From assembly GCA_002205965.3 (NCBI GenBank), contig NADL03000697.1:372001-436000 (forward strand): 64,000 nt of DNA, read 5' to 3'. Every line of letters begins with the position of its first letter. The first letter of the stretch is position 1. The position numbers and the translations under genes were made by a program. Below are positions 1 to 13,650 of this stretch, in pieces. The DNA comes from Kappaphycus alvarezii (taxonomy: Eukaryota > Rhodophyta > Florideophyceae > Gigartinales > Solieriaceae). Below the pieces are notes generated by a model. The model was given only the letters and a program-made list of their open reading frames with translations. It ran no database searches and had not been told where the DNA came from.

Positions 1-422
1 TTTCAATTCCACTGAAAAATAAGGAACTATATCAACATTACTCATACATTTCCGGAATGCTCATATGAGATAGTTATATTTCTTTCAGTCCGGACAATTT
101 AGAGATAGATGCCTGTCCTTTATTCTTTATCAAATGATATTTGATATTCCACCCGAATCGAAAAGAAAGCGTATTATTTCAGTCCCGAAATTTTGAGTGC
201 TTAAGATTTTTTGATTGTGTCGAGGACGAGCTCAGGAACAATTCTGAATCCTACTAAAATTACCGTACTTGGTAACGTTATTGAGCTTTTGCCTCACACG
301 TTCTGCACACCTGCTTACCAGATGATCAAATTTGATCAGTTGTTATCATTGTTTGTTGTAGATTTTTCACCTCAGCTTCAGTTGCGCTTCGTGCGTCGGA
401 TAAATTTTTCTATCTGTGATCA
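1..422. other. spacer, nothing recognised
   Basis: AT-rich sequence leading up to a minisatellite. Short open frames exist, but none shows a family motif or intron signals I trust. Confidence 0.5.
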
Positions 423-613
423 TTAGTCCATGAGATGATTTCATAATAAAAAATTGCTACCTTAGTCCATTACATGCTCTCATGATGTCAATAGCTACCT
501 TAGTCCATGAGATACTTTTATGATGAATAGAGCTCTCTTAGTCCAAGAGATGCTCTCATAATCAGTACATTTGCCTTACTCCATGAGATGCTCTCGTAAT
601 AACTATACCCACC
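423..613 (+). repeat. 38-bp minisatellite, five units
   Basis: Five head-to-tail units start at about 423, 462, 500, 538 and 576, giving a period of 38-39 bp. Each unit opens with TTAGTCCATGAGATG or a close variant (the last has TTACTCC), followed by CTCTCATAAT-like sequence and a variable end. The first unit is the most diverged in its middle. No function is visible. Confidence 0.85.
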
Positions 614-2859
614 ACAATTACTACAACTATGATGCTGATGTTCATTCCCCAGGCATTTTTCTGTAGAGATCTCAGGGTTATGTTAGTATGAGCACAATTC
701 GAATTCCTTCGAAATATTGGACTTTTTCTTCATCTTCTGAGTATTTCTCTTTAACTACCATCTTATAATGTATAATCGAATGCATAACTTGTTTTTACGT
801 ATTTATTTCAAATTTCTTACATCGCTTCGCACTGCTCTAAACGTCACTGGGACTTTTCAACACTCAGCTAGTTATTCTTGGGACGCAATATGGTTACCAA
901 TATTCTGTACCCTTTCGGTTACCCACAAAGAGACTGATTTTCCTCTGATTTCTTAATAAAATTTACAATAGTTCAATTCAGATCATGGACCACGTCAGTG
1001 ACTTTTTTCCTATCAATGATGCTTGGGTGATGCCCATTAAGACATCCTTTTTCATGGTTTTGTAATCGAATGAGGACATATAGCGGGGAAAAGGCGAGGG
1101 ATTAGATAGAGCAGAGAGCTGGAGGCGAGACAAAAGGTCGTAAGACTCGAAAACATGCTTCAATGAGGTCCTTCCATGAAAATAATTAGAAAAGAGAAGA
1201 CTTTGGATCATTGGAAGCCTACAAAAAACAGAAGAGACGAACCAGATGTCGCTAGGTAGCGATATGGAAGTGAGCTCAAGATCCCCCATGTGGAGATATA
1301 ATTGGGCAAGCTTTTAGGTAAGGGAGGAAATTGCACCATACATATCGAGGAACCTCCGCATTCCATAATCTAATATGTCTCCTCTAGAAAGAGTAGCATT
1401 TGCTGTAGTACATCAAGTGAAATGGATCAAGCGAAAGGCTACCGCAGAATGGCTAAGGATGTGGTAAACGAGTTACGGGAGGCGGAGTGTGGAGAGCCGT
1501 TCTCAGGGAAGAGAAGAGGAGGAGGCTACGGATGGGATAACGAATTGAAAAGTGGAGAACTTTCAAGCCGGTGCGTGTAGCACAGTAATGAATAGGCCGG
1601 TATGCGCAATACATGAGAAAAAAGACACAGAAGATGGAGACTAGGGCACAGAGAAATGCCACCACAGTGAGATCTTGGAGAAATTCACTCAAACACTGAT
1701 ACAGAGGCCCTGATATTGAGCAAAAATGAGAAAACAGCTAGAACAGAGGGCTTCACGACAAAGTTGAAATCTTCAGCCTACAAGTTTCTGGGACGAATGC
1801 CTTGAAAACACTGTTGAAGGTCCAAAATATGCTGGTAAAGGATTAAGCAAAAAGAAAAAATGAAATTGGTCTCCTTATTTTGTTCTATCCCCTATATGTA
1901 TAAAAAAGTCTCCGGAGATTCTAGATAGAGGGCACTATAGATGAACTGGATGAAACGAATAATCCCCAGTACCTTAGTAGCGGTTTATCCAAAGATTATT
2001 TTGTGTCCAATGCTTTTGAAGGCGTTAGTGGAATCGACTTGAATCACCGCATTCTTTTTCAGTGGAAGAAAGAAAGAAATAAGCGCAAAAAGCGGTTTCC
2101 CTTCAATGCGGAACGCCCCCATTGAGTTGATGTTGCAGAAATAGGTTGGGTAATTCGAAATATTTAAATGGGTGATGAATTATGTCCCGAGGTATAAAAC
2201 GCTTCAAGTAAGTGCGAATCGCTATATGGCTCAGGCTGCTGCCTTATTTCGAGATATGTAGAAGGGCAAGACAGCTGGACAAAAGCCGCCAGATTATTAA
2301 TTTAGATTGACTGTTATTCGATGACCGCCAATAATGTTTAGGTCGCACCTTACAGAAAAAAATAACGATAGCAAGGTAGAACTGGCAAGAATGATGAATC
2401 AAAAAATATGTGTGAATTAGTCTTGCAGCGATAATAAGTGAAAACCCCTTTAGAAGTATTATATATGTCTGCATTTTCATGTCGATATCTTGATTAAGAA
2501 AAATTTGTTTAAGGTTGAAAAAGATCAAATAAGCCAACAAGAAGAAAAGAATCGACATCAATCAGGGAGAAATTTTTACATAAAAAGAAAATTTGTAAAG
2601 GAACAGGATATTCGTTGCATAAAACAAACCATAATGTTTAGAGATGGACAATAAGAGATAGAAGTTCTGCGCGTAAAGAGAATATCTTCAGTTCTTCCTT
2701 GATGGGAGATATATTAGATCTATTATAAACTTTTCCGAGCATCCACAAGCTAATCAAAAAGTTATGCCGGCACAGAATAGGGAAGGAAATAATATCCTTA
2801 AAAGACGATTTTAAGATCTGAGTATGTACTACCATAATTTTTGGACACGATAGAATAAA
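614..2859. other. spacer, nothing recognised
   Basis: About 2.2 kb of AT-rich sequence with only short open frames on both strands. I see no protein family motif, no tRNA-like cloverleaf and no strong similarity to the other repeats in the window. Confidence 0.4.
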
Positions 2860-3560
2860 TAATGGGACGCGGGCTGTATATTCTAGAGGCCTAGTGGCCT
2901 GAAAGTAGCCGCGGCTGGATACCAAACTCTCTTCCAGAAAGAATAGAGGGGAACAAGAAACGGAGAGCTTAAGATGGCCTAGCTGAGTTTGAGAGTTAGA
3001 CACTTGTGCGCCTGTCCTTTTGATGTTCGGTAGCAATGAAAAAAAATAAAGCATAGCACAGAGAGACCCTTTTTGATGTCGCCTGATGTGCAGTATAGTT
3101 GCACTCGGGAAATATCTAGAAGAAGACTTGTGTCGGATACAGTATCTGAATATGATGTCAGTGTACGTCGAGATTCTGGGTGATAATAAAAGTGACTCTA
3201 AACGTATATGTAATGGCCAAATCAGTTCCTACCCCTAGTAGATGGGTTGCCGATGGATGTAGGGATGGGTATGGCTCCTTGATATTTATCTTAAAGAAAT
3301 ATCTTCTACTAGTCTCTTTCTTTCACACAATTCCCTTCAATGTTTTTTATGGTTTTGAACATGTTTGCTTGAGAATTTAGGGTTAGCCAAAATTTATGCT
3401 TCAACTGATTGCTCTGCTTCCTTTTGTGTAGGTCAATCAAGTTGGAAGACAACTTCAAGTCAAGTCATAAGTATTTAGGAACTTGAGAGTCAACTTCAAA
3501 CCCAAGAAAAGTTTTCATGATGCTGGTCATAGAGCATAAGTGTCAGACACTTCTGAGTAC
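2860..3560 (+). mobile_element. decayed LTR piece, family C, second subfamily
   Basis: This stretch matches 36.3-37.16 kb over several hundred bases. Shared blocks include TTTTGATGTTCG, AAATATCTAGAAGAAGAC, AGAAATATCTTCTACTAGTC and then the family C core TTAGGGTTAGCC. The core is followed by the conserved paired motif (ACAACTTCAAGTCAAGTC ... GAGAGTCAACTTC). Similarity fades near 3560. It is an LTR fossil of the group described at 24673-26162, but its upstream half is different sequence without the acidic ORF. Boundaries are approximate and no target duplication was found. Confidence 0.6.
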
Positions 3561-6509
3561 CTCTTCTCCCAAAAATTTACCCCATTCTTCGTCCTGTCGT
3601 AGAAGCTTCCAAAAGCGAAAACAACTCATCCGGAACAGGACAGTGTAAACAAGATAAGTGGCCACCAAAATCATCTGCAGCCGTTAGTTAAAGCTGATTG
3701 TAATTGTATTAAAGGTTTGCTAGCTCAGAATTTTTTTCGCTTATCTTGGGACCTAAAGCAAAACAACATCGGAGAGTTGTACAATGTGATCCAGTCCTGA
3801 AAAGAAAGCTGGCAAGAAGAAATGAAAGAGGACAAGTTACAAGAATGTAGGGAGTCGTCGGTGAGTTCAATAGGTCAGCGTCACCCTGGGTCGTAAAAGC
3901 CCATTGGACGCTGCATTCACTTTTCGAGCTCTAATCTACACAAAAAATGGTAGCACGCTTCTAGAAAGTCACTCGGAAGTGTGACTGTCCCATGCAGAAG
4001 TACTCTGCGGGTTGGTTACAAGTACATATTAATATCACAATGACAAATCTAAACAGTCTGTGTCATTGTTCAGGTCAGTCTGTTCGTCTCGAGTAGAATT
4101 GTCATCTCTTACCACACTTCAGGTACGATAAGGTCTTTGTATTTCGCGTATGGTGAGATCATGCATCGTGCATGAGTTTCATCTTTCGAAAAGGCTACAT
4201 TCCGATGTATCCAATGGATCATACACCCTACATCGTGCCAATATGCGGTGTGCTATAAAGCGCAAGTTAAATGAGGCTACAAATGAGACGATGCACAGGT
4301 GTGCGGTTCCGATTTTCTCGGTTCACGGCAGCTATGTCGTCGAATAACTAGTGTAGCATCAGCGGAAAGGCCAAAGAGGTATTTTTGCTGGGTGGAGGTG
4401 GCGTAGGCAGAATACAATATGCGAAAGAGCTGTAAATGAAGGGCGTGTAGGTTTATTTGAACAGAAATCTAGGGGTACAAAGTTGATGGTGTGAGGAGCC
4501 AGGAAGTAAAAAGAGGACCGAGAATAGGAAACGAGGTGCTAGATAAGAAGCTCAATGTTCTTTATTCATGTCGTAGTAAGGATCGAGAATGTGTTTGGGC
4601 ACATTTTATTGGTACACGAGTGATGGCTAAATGAGGTTTTTCTCGGCAAAATGGGTAATGATTTTGGGCAAACAGCGCCAGAGTGGACTATGATAGAGTA
4701 AAAGAGTAGATCCGTCGAGGAAGAGGGAGAAGAAAGGAAGTATACAAGTACAGTGAAAGAGACAGTGGTAGAGAAAAGAAGTGAGGGACCAAGAAGGAGA
4801 GTTGAGAAGAGAGAAATTGGTGAGTAATTTTACTCTAACATAACAGGGAGGGAGAGCTGGGCTTATATAGATCTCGAGGCGAGAGTCGACTGGTGCTTCC
4901 AGACTATCAAATGATTTTTCGAAAAGACATATAGAAGTTGGTAGGAGGCTAACCCTAAAATTGTTTGAGCTGATCTAAAGGTGGTCAGCTCAAGCTTACA
5001 ATACTCTACAGTGCAAAATAGTACCGTTCAACTTCTAGATTGTACCCTATGATATAGTAACAGAAGCCTGTAAGCCTATTGATTAACTGTAAGCTGTCAG
5101 CAGAGGCGACAGAAAGTAATTACACTAACGGAATACGCGGATGCAGCAGTCTAGTTCTGGGAGAAGTATCTGATAAATGGTATTAATGCTTTTAAGGAAG
5201 GTTTTGAAAGTCACATGAACGATAAGTACAGATAAAAAGTCAAATCCCGAATACTCAGGGAGCGAAGATATTTTTGGCATTAATTTGTTTATTGATATCT
5301 CTGAGCGCAGTTGCGAAGAGCACTTCAATATTTCAGTAAGTACTACCATCTTCGAGGCATGATACCGTACAGCTGACTTTAGCACAGAAATATACCAAAT
5401 CGCCAGGTAGTAGGGATGTTTCGAGGCCAATAACAGCGAAAATTCCAAATGTAAGCACATTCAAGCTACTAAAATGATGGGCTCAGGTGCAGCAAGATCT
5501 ATAGACAGTTTGTGGAGATTTTAAATCGCGCCAGACGGCAACAGCGTAGAACTAACATTATTTTGTGCAGTGCATAGTCGAAAAAGAATCTGCGAAACGA
5601 CGTGACGAAATTGCGTAGCGGAATTTAGAATTTTTATTAATACCTCATGTATCTGGAAAACTGACATAAATGAATTGTTTTCGAATACCAACGAACAATC
5701 CTCTATTTTCGCTGCCGGCAGAACATTCGAAATTTTCTGAAAGACAGTTATCGATGAGGTAGGTAATACCTTCATTGAAAAGATCTGGAAGGCGGGGAAG
5801 AGGTTGAGTACGATTGTTTCTAGCCAAAGCCCAGGCCAAGTCACGCCGTAATGAATGAATGTGTAGCATAAGAACAATCAGCTTCGGCAGTGCCAGTAGG
5901 GGCGATTACTGGAGCAACTACGGTACTGGAATGGTAAGTTTCCCCCAAAAACATGTTAAGGATGACAAAATATATATTACTTAGAGATCGTGCTAACAGA
6001 ACGGCTTAAGCGTTTGGAGGAATGATTTATTGCCTGAATATTTTATGAATTTGGCTGTGGATGCGTCCGCGGCGAGATCGAAAGCATCACTCACAGCTGA
6101 ATCTCATTTAATGACAAAGTCGAAGGCAGAATGAAAGAGATTAGCGCCAGGGTCGTTGGTGGGAACATAACGTAAGATAATCTGCTTCTTCATGAATTTT
6201 ATACTACCTGACTGGTCTACAATAGAAATAAGGGACAATTTTTTTGGGTAAGCTCGGCGAATGGACAAATAGCACTTATATGCCATGGAAAATGGTTTTT
6301 GCTACAATAAAAATACAAGGAAGCAAACTAGAGGCGGATTGATATCGAAGCTGACCTCTTTAAAAAGAAGAAAAAATGAAAACCGTTTGTTGCTGAAATA
6401 GTATTAGAGGAAAAAGATCTTTCTTACTTTTAGAAAAGAACAAAACATATAGATACTTATAGCATTAAACTGCTAAAAAGAGATATACAAGGCTCACTAT
6501 ACCAGAACG
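3561..6509. other. spacer with a possible small LTR scrap
   Basis: Mostly unrecognised AT-rich sequence. Near 4940-4970 the motif GGCTAACCCTAAAAT with a nearby TATATAGA resembles the TATA/TTAGGG core of the family C LTR on the minus strand, but the match is too short to delimit. Minus-strand open frames near 5.1-5.9 kb overlap each other and match nothing I know. Confidence 0.35.
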
Positions 6510-7230
6510 GACCTGATGCAAGCGGCAAAAGTGCTACCGTGGTATATTTGCAGTACCAGGAAGTGGAATAAATATATGAGGGACCAAGGGTCCACACTTT
6601 TATCTAGAAGGGGCGAGATATACCACTTACTGTCGCTAACAAAAGAAAATAACAAGAACGCTTACTAGGTCTGAAGTCAACTCTCAGCTTCCTACTTACT
6701 TGGAACTTGACTTGAAGCTGTCTGCCAAATTGCTTGAGCTCGGTCTGAGAAAGCAGTATACTCAGACTATATAGACTTTTTGCAACCCCTAAATTTTTGG
6801 CAAAACCATACTACATATCATAAAGTTCTTAGAAAATATTTGCGTGGACGTAAGGGTCCCAATAAAGGATACTTTGAAGACACTAAAAGATATCTAAAAG
6901 ATTGTCAATAGACGAAAAAATGGTTTTATTACTTGTAATTTCAATTCCCTACACAAGACCCAAAAAATATCGTTTATCCAAAATATCCGTACAACCCAAG
7001 CAGTCTCCACCAACATCCGTAAACGGCTTCCAATTCTCTATTTCCTCCTGGGAGATATCTAAACCGCTAAAGATACCCCGATCCAGCTCCAGCGTCAACC
7101 ATTGGGCCCATGCAATCCATTTTCCGTCCTATCATTACAAGAGTTCCCATATCCCCTTCCCAATCATCCTCCTTGTCCTCCTCTTCATTCTTTTCAGAAG
7201 ATTCACAGCATTTCTAATGGACAAATGACG
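6510..7230 (-). mobile_element. decayed family C LTR, minus strand
   Basis: Reading the minus strand from 7230 down, the piece contains the tail of the family C acidic ORF (peptide blocks resembling LDISQEE and DCLG), then a TATATAG promoter-like motif near 6770, the paired GACAACTTC/GAAGTTGA-type motif near 6690, and GTAGCACTTTTG-type sequence near 6525. It is broken, with several disruptions, and lacks its outer upstream end. By eye it is older than the two complete copies at 24.7 and 31.2 kb. Confidence 0.65.
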
Positions 7231-7806
7231 TCTGCTCCTTGTCCACGTTTCATGTAGGAATTCCATTGTAAACATAGTGAAATATTTTATTGATTTATCT
7301 CAGAATTCTACCGGAAAAGTCGAGAAAGTCATGCATGCGGGGCAGCAAATAGCTTTTATTGATCCTAGTTGCTATAAGAATTCTAGTTTGGAAAAAAACG
7401 ACGGCTCTACCCAGTTACAAGTGATTGGCACAAATTGCTCTGGAATCAAAACTTGGCGTGCATTCTTGGGTGTCTATCTCGCCCTCTTAATGGCTCGCGC
7501 GCGAAGGTCTTTGTGACTGGACTGGTGTTGAAACATATACCAAGTCGATTTGGTATTCTGTGACTCGTATGTTACTTTAATCGGAACACTCCATGGTATC
7601 TTGCGCGATGGGAACAGATTCAATATTCAATAACCCCTCAGGTAGATTCAAAGTCATGAACCCCTATTTTATCATCGGAGCAATAAAATTGCGATGACGG
7701 AAAATTTCCTACTCCTTCACATATGTTCTCGTCGGAATTGAACTTCAGGGCAATATAGAAGACACTGGATGCCTATCTTATAGTGTCGCTTTTTAAAAAA
7801 ATGTGT

Positions 7807-7970
7807 GTAAATGGGGAGTTAATTTACTTTGGTAGATATGTGGGTTGGTATCCAGTAAATTTGTACCGGAGCGTAGATATCGTATCATTGTCAAGCCAAT
7901 TGCGAAACCGTACAATTCGTCGAAAGATGTGGATGGCACTCCAATCTACCAGAAGGTGGAAGGGAGGCCA
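7807..7970 (+). repeat. family D dispersed repeat, about 165 bp
   Basis: This is the fullest plus-strand copy of a repeat also present at 23657-23819, 33669-33788, 48541-48701 and 49253-49354. It begins GTAAATGGGGAGTTAATTTAC, whose ends GTAAAT and ATTTAC can pair as a terminal hairpin. It continues through TGGGTTGGTATCCAG and TTTGTACCGGAGCGTAGATA and ends at AGAAGGTGGAAGGGAGGCC. The GGTTGGTATCC motif is weakly like a Pol III B box, so a SINE origin is possible but unproven. One frame stays open through three copies. Confidence 0.8.
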
Positions 7971-10900
7971 TCCATCAAACAAGCAGCATTGGAGTTTACT
8001 GTCAAAGCAGAGTGCCGCTGTAAAAGAATGCCTCTAACCTTTGAAACCCGTTCCATCGCGCGGGTGGCAATGGTTACAAAAATGCGAGTTTATGTCGTAA
8101 GCTTTTCAATTTTTATGCGACTGCTTTTTTAAAATTCACCAAAAGTGTTTAATACTCTGGGCTGGAATGATCCTTTTGGGACAGCCTGGATAGAACTGTA
8201 AAAGTGTATAGCCGTTAAGGAAGCTGATAATTACACAAAATTCTTCGAGTATGGAGGAAAGAAAAAAGGCCGGTAGTTGGCATGATTCCGTTTGGAAAAA
8301 CGAAACCGCTGTGAGTGGTTTGTGGATCTGCACTGCAGAAGGTCCGAAAGGATACCTTCTGGTGAATAATTTCGACTAACTTTATACGCCATTCGATGAA
8401 GGTGGCGCTAAGAATTGCATCTGCATAGAGTTTGTCTACGACTATAAATGTCTGTTTGAAAGTGAAATCCCTAGCGCGTAACGTGAGTGCAACTATTTCT
8501 ATAGTCTTCGATTAATCTCCGGATGATCTGTAGTCCTTTAAAATGTCTCAAATGCGATCGGTATGATCAATAATATCCGATAAAAAAGAAGCTGCGTGGG
8601 CCAATTTCACTCTCGCACGGGTGTCTGACACGATTTCACACGGATTCAGCGTATTTTGGCTCTCAAAAACTTCTGTAAAACCCGTAGAGTTGTATTATCA
8701 AGGTGGAGGATAAATTTCATTCGAGATTCTTTCAAAGTATTGTGGCGGAGGAGCCCATAAGGTCGAGAGAGGATTTTTGCCTGTGTAGGCACGTAATCAG
8801 ATAAACATGACTGTCGTCCTGAAGATATGGGTTCCTCTCTGAGTAATGTGCTGGGTGTAAAGTTCCTTAGTTTGTAGATATTTTCGAGGTAAAAGGTTCA
8901 GAAAGACATAAAGGATGAGTTCCATCTTTGTTGACTTCAATGACTCCCTTGATTGAGACTTTTATTTCGCTGGCAGTGGCTGTACTATATAACCTACATA
9001 AAATGGCATTTCCGCTCTCTAGAAAGGTGTAGTGGCGCTTCGCCCACTACAGGAAGTAAATATTTCTTTTCTTTCAAAACACATTTTACTTGGTCCGAAA
9101 AATCATCCCGCGGCTAAGATATGAGTCAAGCATTCTCCAATAGATACATTTGAGACCTCAATACCCTTACTAGTAGCACTCTTAATTTTTTTATGATGTT
9201 TGAGCCTCACATGTGATCAGAATAGACTTCTGATTCTCTTCTGGGGATTGAGGTGGCTGTGGTCGTGGCCTTCAATCGGGAATCAATCAGAATGCTTATC
9301 AGGGCTCTCTTAATAGACGCGATATCATCGGGAGTTGAACTCTTTTGCGGATTTACGCAGTTAAGCGACTTTTACATCCTCGGCGGAATACCTCCCAAAT
9401 TTTTGGTCTTCTGGAAGGTGAGAGCTCCTGGGAAGACGCTCTTCTGAAAGCGGAACATTGACTGTAGTTTCTATTGAGAGGGCAGTGACTTTCTGGGGAA
9501 AAATCTGAAGCCGTTATTTCTTCTGTATGGAGGCTAGGAAGGCGTCCCAGAATGCCCTAGAGGCTTCAAAGAAGTTGAAAAACTATTACGGCTTGTCCAT
9601 TGAAGTTTAAACTTTATGACACTGACCTTAGAGTAGCTGCTTCAAGTCTGATTAGTATACCCGAACGATCCTTGAGACAAGTTACTGTACAGTACATACA
9701 CATAAGAAAATTCTCGCCTCATTGGCTACATGAGTAGCAAAAGCTAGTACCATTTTATCCGTCTTCTGACGATTATTATCGACTTTATCAAGCACTGCCA
9801 CGCCCCCGGCAACATTATGTCATTTGTCGCATATATGGCAAACACGTTAGGAACCGAGCCGAGTGAAACCTCGCTCCGCTTTTGGTACCTCTGCAAGGCC
9901 TTAAAATCCAGGAGTAACCCTAGAGTAACTGATGAATTTAGCTTCTCCTTTTACCCATGATATTTTCATTCCAAAAGACTACCAGTTTCTTTCTTGTGGT
10001 TCTCTTCACCATATGCTTCCAAAACTATCGATTCACTCTTTCTAAGGAACCAAGGGAGATATGTTACAACGTTCTTTTGTCCCTATTACTCTTTCAGTGG
10101 AGGCCAGGGAAACCTATGTGGTGATCTCGGACAGTTCTAAATTCGTAACGCCTTGAAATAGTTTCCTTTGGTATGAGACTTCGGATGGATACCGTATATC
10201 GACACCTACGGATTGATAGCTTGCGCTGTTGATGACGCAGCTCGGATAATCACATCCCTCCTCATCACCTCTTACTTGATTAATTAGAGCTTCTGGTGAA
10301 GGGGTGAGCATTACCAGGCGGCACTAACAAGTCGGCCCAAATGAGTAAAGTATGGTACTGTATGTTCATTTTTGAAGGAAGGGAAAATATGTTGTCAAAA
10401 AATTGAGTAGAAATCATATTTAATTTCATTTATATATTCTTCCGTCGCTATCTGGAAGACGATGAGGGTGTTGCGAGCATATTCACATGTTTACTGCGGT
10501 AATCTACTTTTGAGAGCTAAATTGGAATCAATTGCTTCCCCGGTTGCGTTGGGGACTAGAAAGGTACCTTGAGTCCGAATTAAGAAGATAATAGAAGTAA
10601 GTACTGACAATCCCGAATTGATTGAAGTGAACTAATAGATAAAATGGCTTCCAAAATCTGGGCGGAAGTCTATTTTGTTTTCGGCTCAAGCAATTACTGC
10701 TCAATACGGATGCATGATGAGCGCGGTTTTTCTCCATTCTGTGAGTAATTGAAATTAGGAACTACTAACCGAGACCAATCCGAGGGTTTTCTTCTAGTCG
10801 AGTGGCACACTCGCTGTCGGTTAACCATAAATTATTAACTTGATAGGTATTCCTCCGTGTAGTATCAAGAGGTATTTGTCCTCCTATCTCGGAAGAAAAA

Positions 10901-13460
10901 TGTTTTCATATGACGTTTGAAGTCCAAAGTCCATATGTCTGGCTTTTGAAAGCGCGAACACATCGGGAGATAAATGTAGCTGGACTAGATAATTAGCGTT
11001 GAGAAAATTTAGAACTAGGAACTAATTTATGATAACAAACAACAATAGTCCTTGGTGCTATATTGTTACGAGAGATATGGAAATATAAAAATAAATGGAA
11101 TAAAAGGTGGGAATAATAATTCTCCTGATATATTAATCTGGAACTGTCTACAATAGTACAACGATGAACACTTAGTGCGATATGTAAAAATAGCCGAATC
11201 TATCCAAATAGTGGATGATGAGCCGACTACTAGCTAAGATCCATATTTAGCAGAATGCTTGGAGAGTAATCTGATTTCGAAGATGACTGTTGGACCTAAA
11301 TATCGGAAGCTGTTCATTTTTGCTTATTACGGAGGAAAGAAGTTCCATAACATATTATAGATCTGCACTGCCTAGTGCGGTGCAGTTTTAAGCTACAAGG
11401 TTTTGAAAAGTAAAAAGATAAGTTGAGTTTTAAAAGTAACTTCCCGAGAAACTGCAAGTGCACTGCTGGCCTGAGGCTTGAAATCTTTCCCCTTCTGTAG
11501 AAATGATTTCATGTGTATATGTACAAGAAAGATATTGCGCGAAATAACACTTCCGGGTTCCTAAAGCATCTTTCTCGTCTAATGATAATGTGTTTGAAAA
11601 TTGAACGCACCCAGGGCTTTAGATAAAACTCAAAGATTTCTCAGTTTAAGTCAGGAATTTCGCCTAACTTTGCCCTGCTCAATATAGGGAGAGCATGGGT
11701 TTTAAATTACTCACCTGTTACTTACATAATTAGTTTAAATGGAACACTGATGGAATTCTCATTGAATCCTCGGCCTTCTCCTCTTTTTAAACCAAACAAT
11801 CCATTCTGAGACCATAGATTTCTTTCTCTTCCCTCTATGTTTTTCGAAAGGAAAGTTTTGCCGCCAGCTTCCTTTATCTTCCAAGTCACTGGGCCTCGGT
11901 AATTGATATTCTGCGTCCCACCATTTTTCTGTCTTGTCAATCTATCCTTTGGGTACGTACTCTGGCCTTAAAATGGCCTCTTAAGGATCTTATTTTCTTC
12001 CCCATTCTGTGTCGGCAGTTTTGTCTGAGTAGATAGTATTTGTTCGGAAAACTTTAGCATAGATCTAATAAATCTCCTTTCAGGGGGGAACTGAATTTAT
12101 TTTTTTATGTGCAGAAAATCTATCTCCTAGTTTTTCTCTCTAAACTCTATGATTTCTTTTACATGACTTTTTCCCTGTTTCTTTGAACCCTATTCTGTTT
12201 CAAAATTGTCTTTTTTTATGTCCAACTATCTCCCTTATTGATACCAGTTCTTGTCTTTATTTGCACTTCTTCAACATTAAGCATATTCTCCCTAATGGAG
12301 ATTTCAACGCGTTATTTTGTCTATAAATCCTCAGTTGAAAAGATATCTTCACTGATAATTACTGAAAAATATTAAGCATATTTTTTAGTTCAGTACGAGT
12401 GCAAATGTTGGCTTAATGGAGATTTCTAATCCCGTCAAACGCGATCTAAACATTGTTGGTGGCCTCAAACAACAATCAATTGACATTTGTAACCACTTTT
12501 TGAAGCCAACATACACGGAATACTCCATTTTCCTTACTTCCAATTCCCACGTTTCTCGCCCCATTACATTCTCGACTCCATTGGTGCCTAGAAGACGTGG
12601 AGTACTATCTCCTTTGAAAAACAAAGACGCGCTGCAGGGCTTTTGTCTTGTCATTTAGTAGAGTTCGGAGCAGAGTACGGGGTTGGTGAACCCAGATGAT
12701 ATAGACAGTAAGGTGACGGAGTGCATCGAGGAGTGGATGGTCCTGGAACTGGTCTTAGGGAGAAAAAAATGACGAGAAATAGTCTAAATCAGAGCGGGTA
12801 AGGGAGGAGTTCGTGGAGTCCGTGTATAAAGAGGGATATGTCGATTCATGTCATATGGGAGGGGAAGTAGTGAGTTGGATTGATCAGAAGGTCTGGGAAC
12901 TAGCTCCGGTTGGATGGTCGCTAGGTGAGTTGGATTTTTCGCAATAAGAAGCAGTCAGTCGTGAGCCATTAAAAGGTACGTGAGGGAACCACGTGTGCCC
13001 TCAAAAATATCTTAAGTGAAGTGCTAGTCTTTTATTTGGAGGGCGAGGGTTTGACAAAGAACATTTGTTTAGTTTCTCTAAAGTATCCTTTGTCAAATTA
13101 ACTTAGTCCACATGAATTCGTTTCCTGCGTTTCCTCGCGCATTCGGTAATTTTTAAGAGATTTTATTTGGAGAATGGAGCCTTTGTTAGATGCATTATTT
13201 GCTTCCGTCAGGAAAGAGAAGGCAGGAAGGGAGTCCATTTCGAGTCATACCCCTTCGATCAGCTATCTAGCCGCTAAGGAAGATCTTAGAGTCAGCTCCT
13301 CGTGAAATTTTCCTACAACGTTAAAACTTCTTTCAATAAAACTCCTCGTACTTGTACTATAAATTCTACTGTCACATTTAGGTAGCTTTTAACGACTCCC
13401 TCTCCTGATAGTTGATTATTACTTTTCTGTTAACGCCTGTGGTGTCGTAAAGGGGGAACT
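7971..13460. other. long spacer, no gene recognised
   Basis: About 5.5 kb with no assignable gene. Two places are mildly protein-like. At 12416-12658 the plus strand has an 80-codon frame, but the minus strand is also open there. At 12663-12950 the plus strand reads acidic peptides across two frames (NPDDIDSKVTECIEEW, then EEFVESVYKEGYVDSC), as an old exon or pseudogene would. I recognise neither, and see no copy of the LINE or LTR families described elsewhere. Confidence 0.4.
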
Positions 13461-13650
13461 TGTGGGTGTTTTACTCTTGGAAGATATATCCGATCCTTCC
13501 CATGTTTTACCAGACAACCACAACCGACTCAAAAAGAGTATATCGACACAGTAATGGAGAAGGAACTACGCTCCCTAAAATGTTACCTTCAGGCGAGCCA
13601 TCAAGCAGGCCGTATTGGACATGACGGCTGCTGCCGTCGTGCCTCCTGTA
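13461..13650 (-). mobile_element. 5'-truncated LINE 3' end (tail A)
   Basis: On the minus strand this reads the last codons of the restriction-endonuclease-type LINE ORF (HVQYGLL/SNTACLMA-like, matching the C-terminus of larger copies), then a 3' UTR ending in CCAAGAGTAAAACACCC. It is highly similar to 23488-23600, 30059-30139, 46226-46475 and 58537-58749. Short 5'-truncated pieces that share a 3' end are the usual product of target-primed reverse transcription. No clear target duplication was found for this copy. Confidence 0.75.

Noticed and set aside
423-613. CRISPR array
   Set aside because: Units are directly contiguous with diverged copies and no unique spacers; this is a eukaryotic minisatellite.
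3375-3390. TTAGGGTTAG as telomere repeat
   Set aside because: It is a single core motif within the family C LTR, repeated only because the LTR is repeated; no tandem telomeric array exists.
4930-4975. Separate family C LTR on the minus strand
   Set aside because: Only a 15-20 bp core match; too short to support an element.
12385-12658. Overlapping 80-90 codon frames on both strands
   Set aside because: Open on both strands, no motif, no splice or promoter context; most likely chance.
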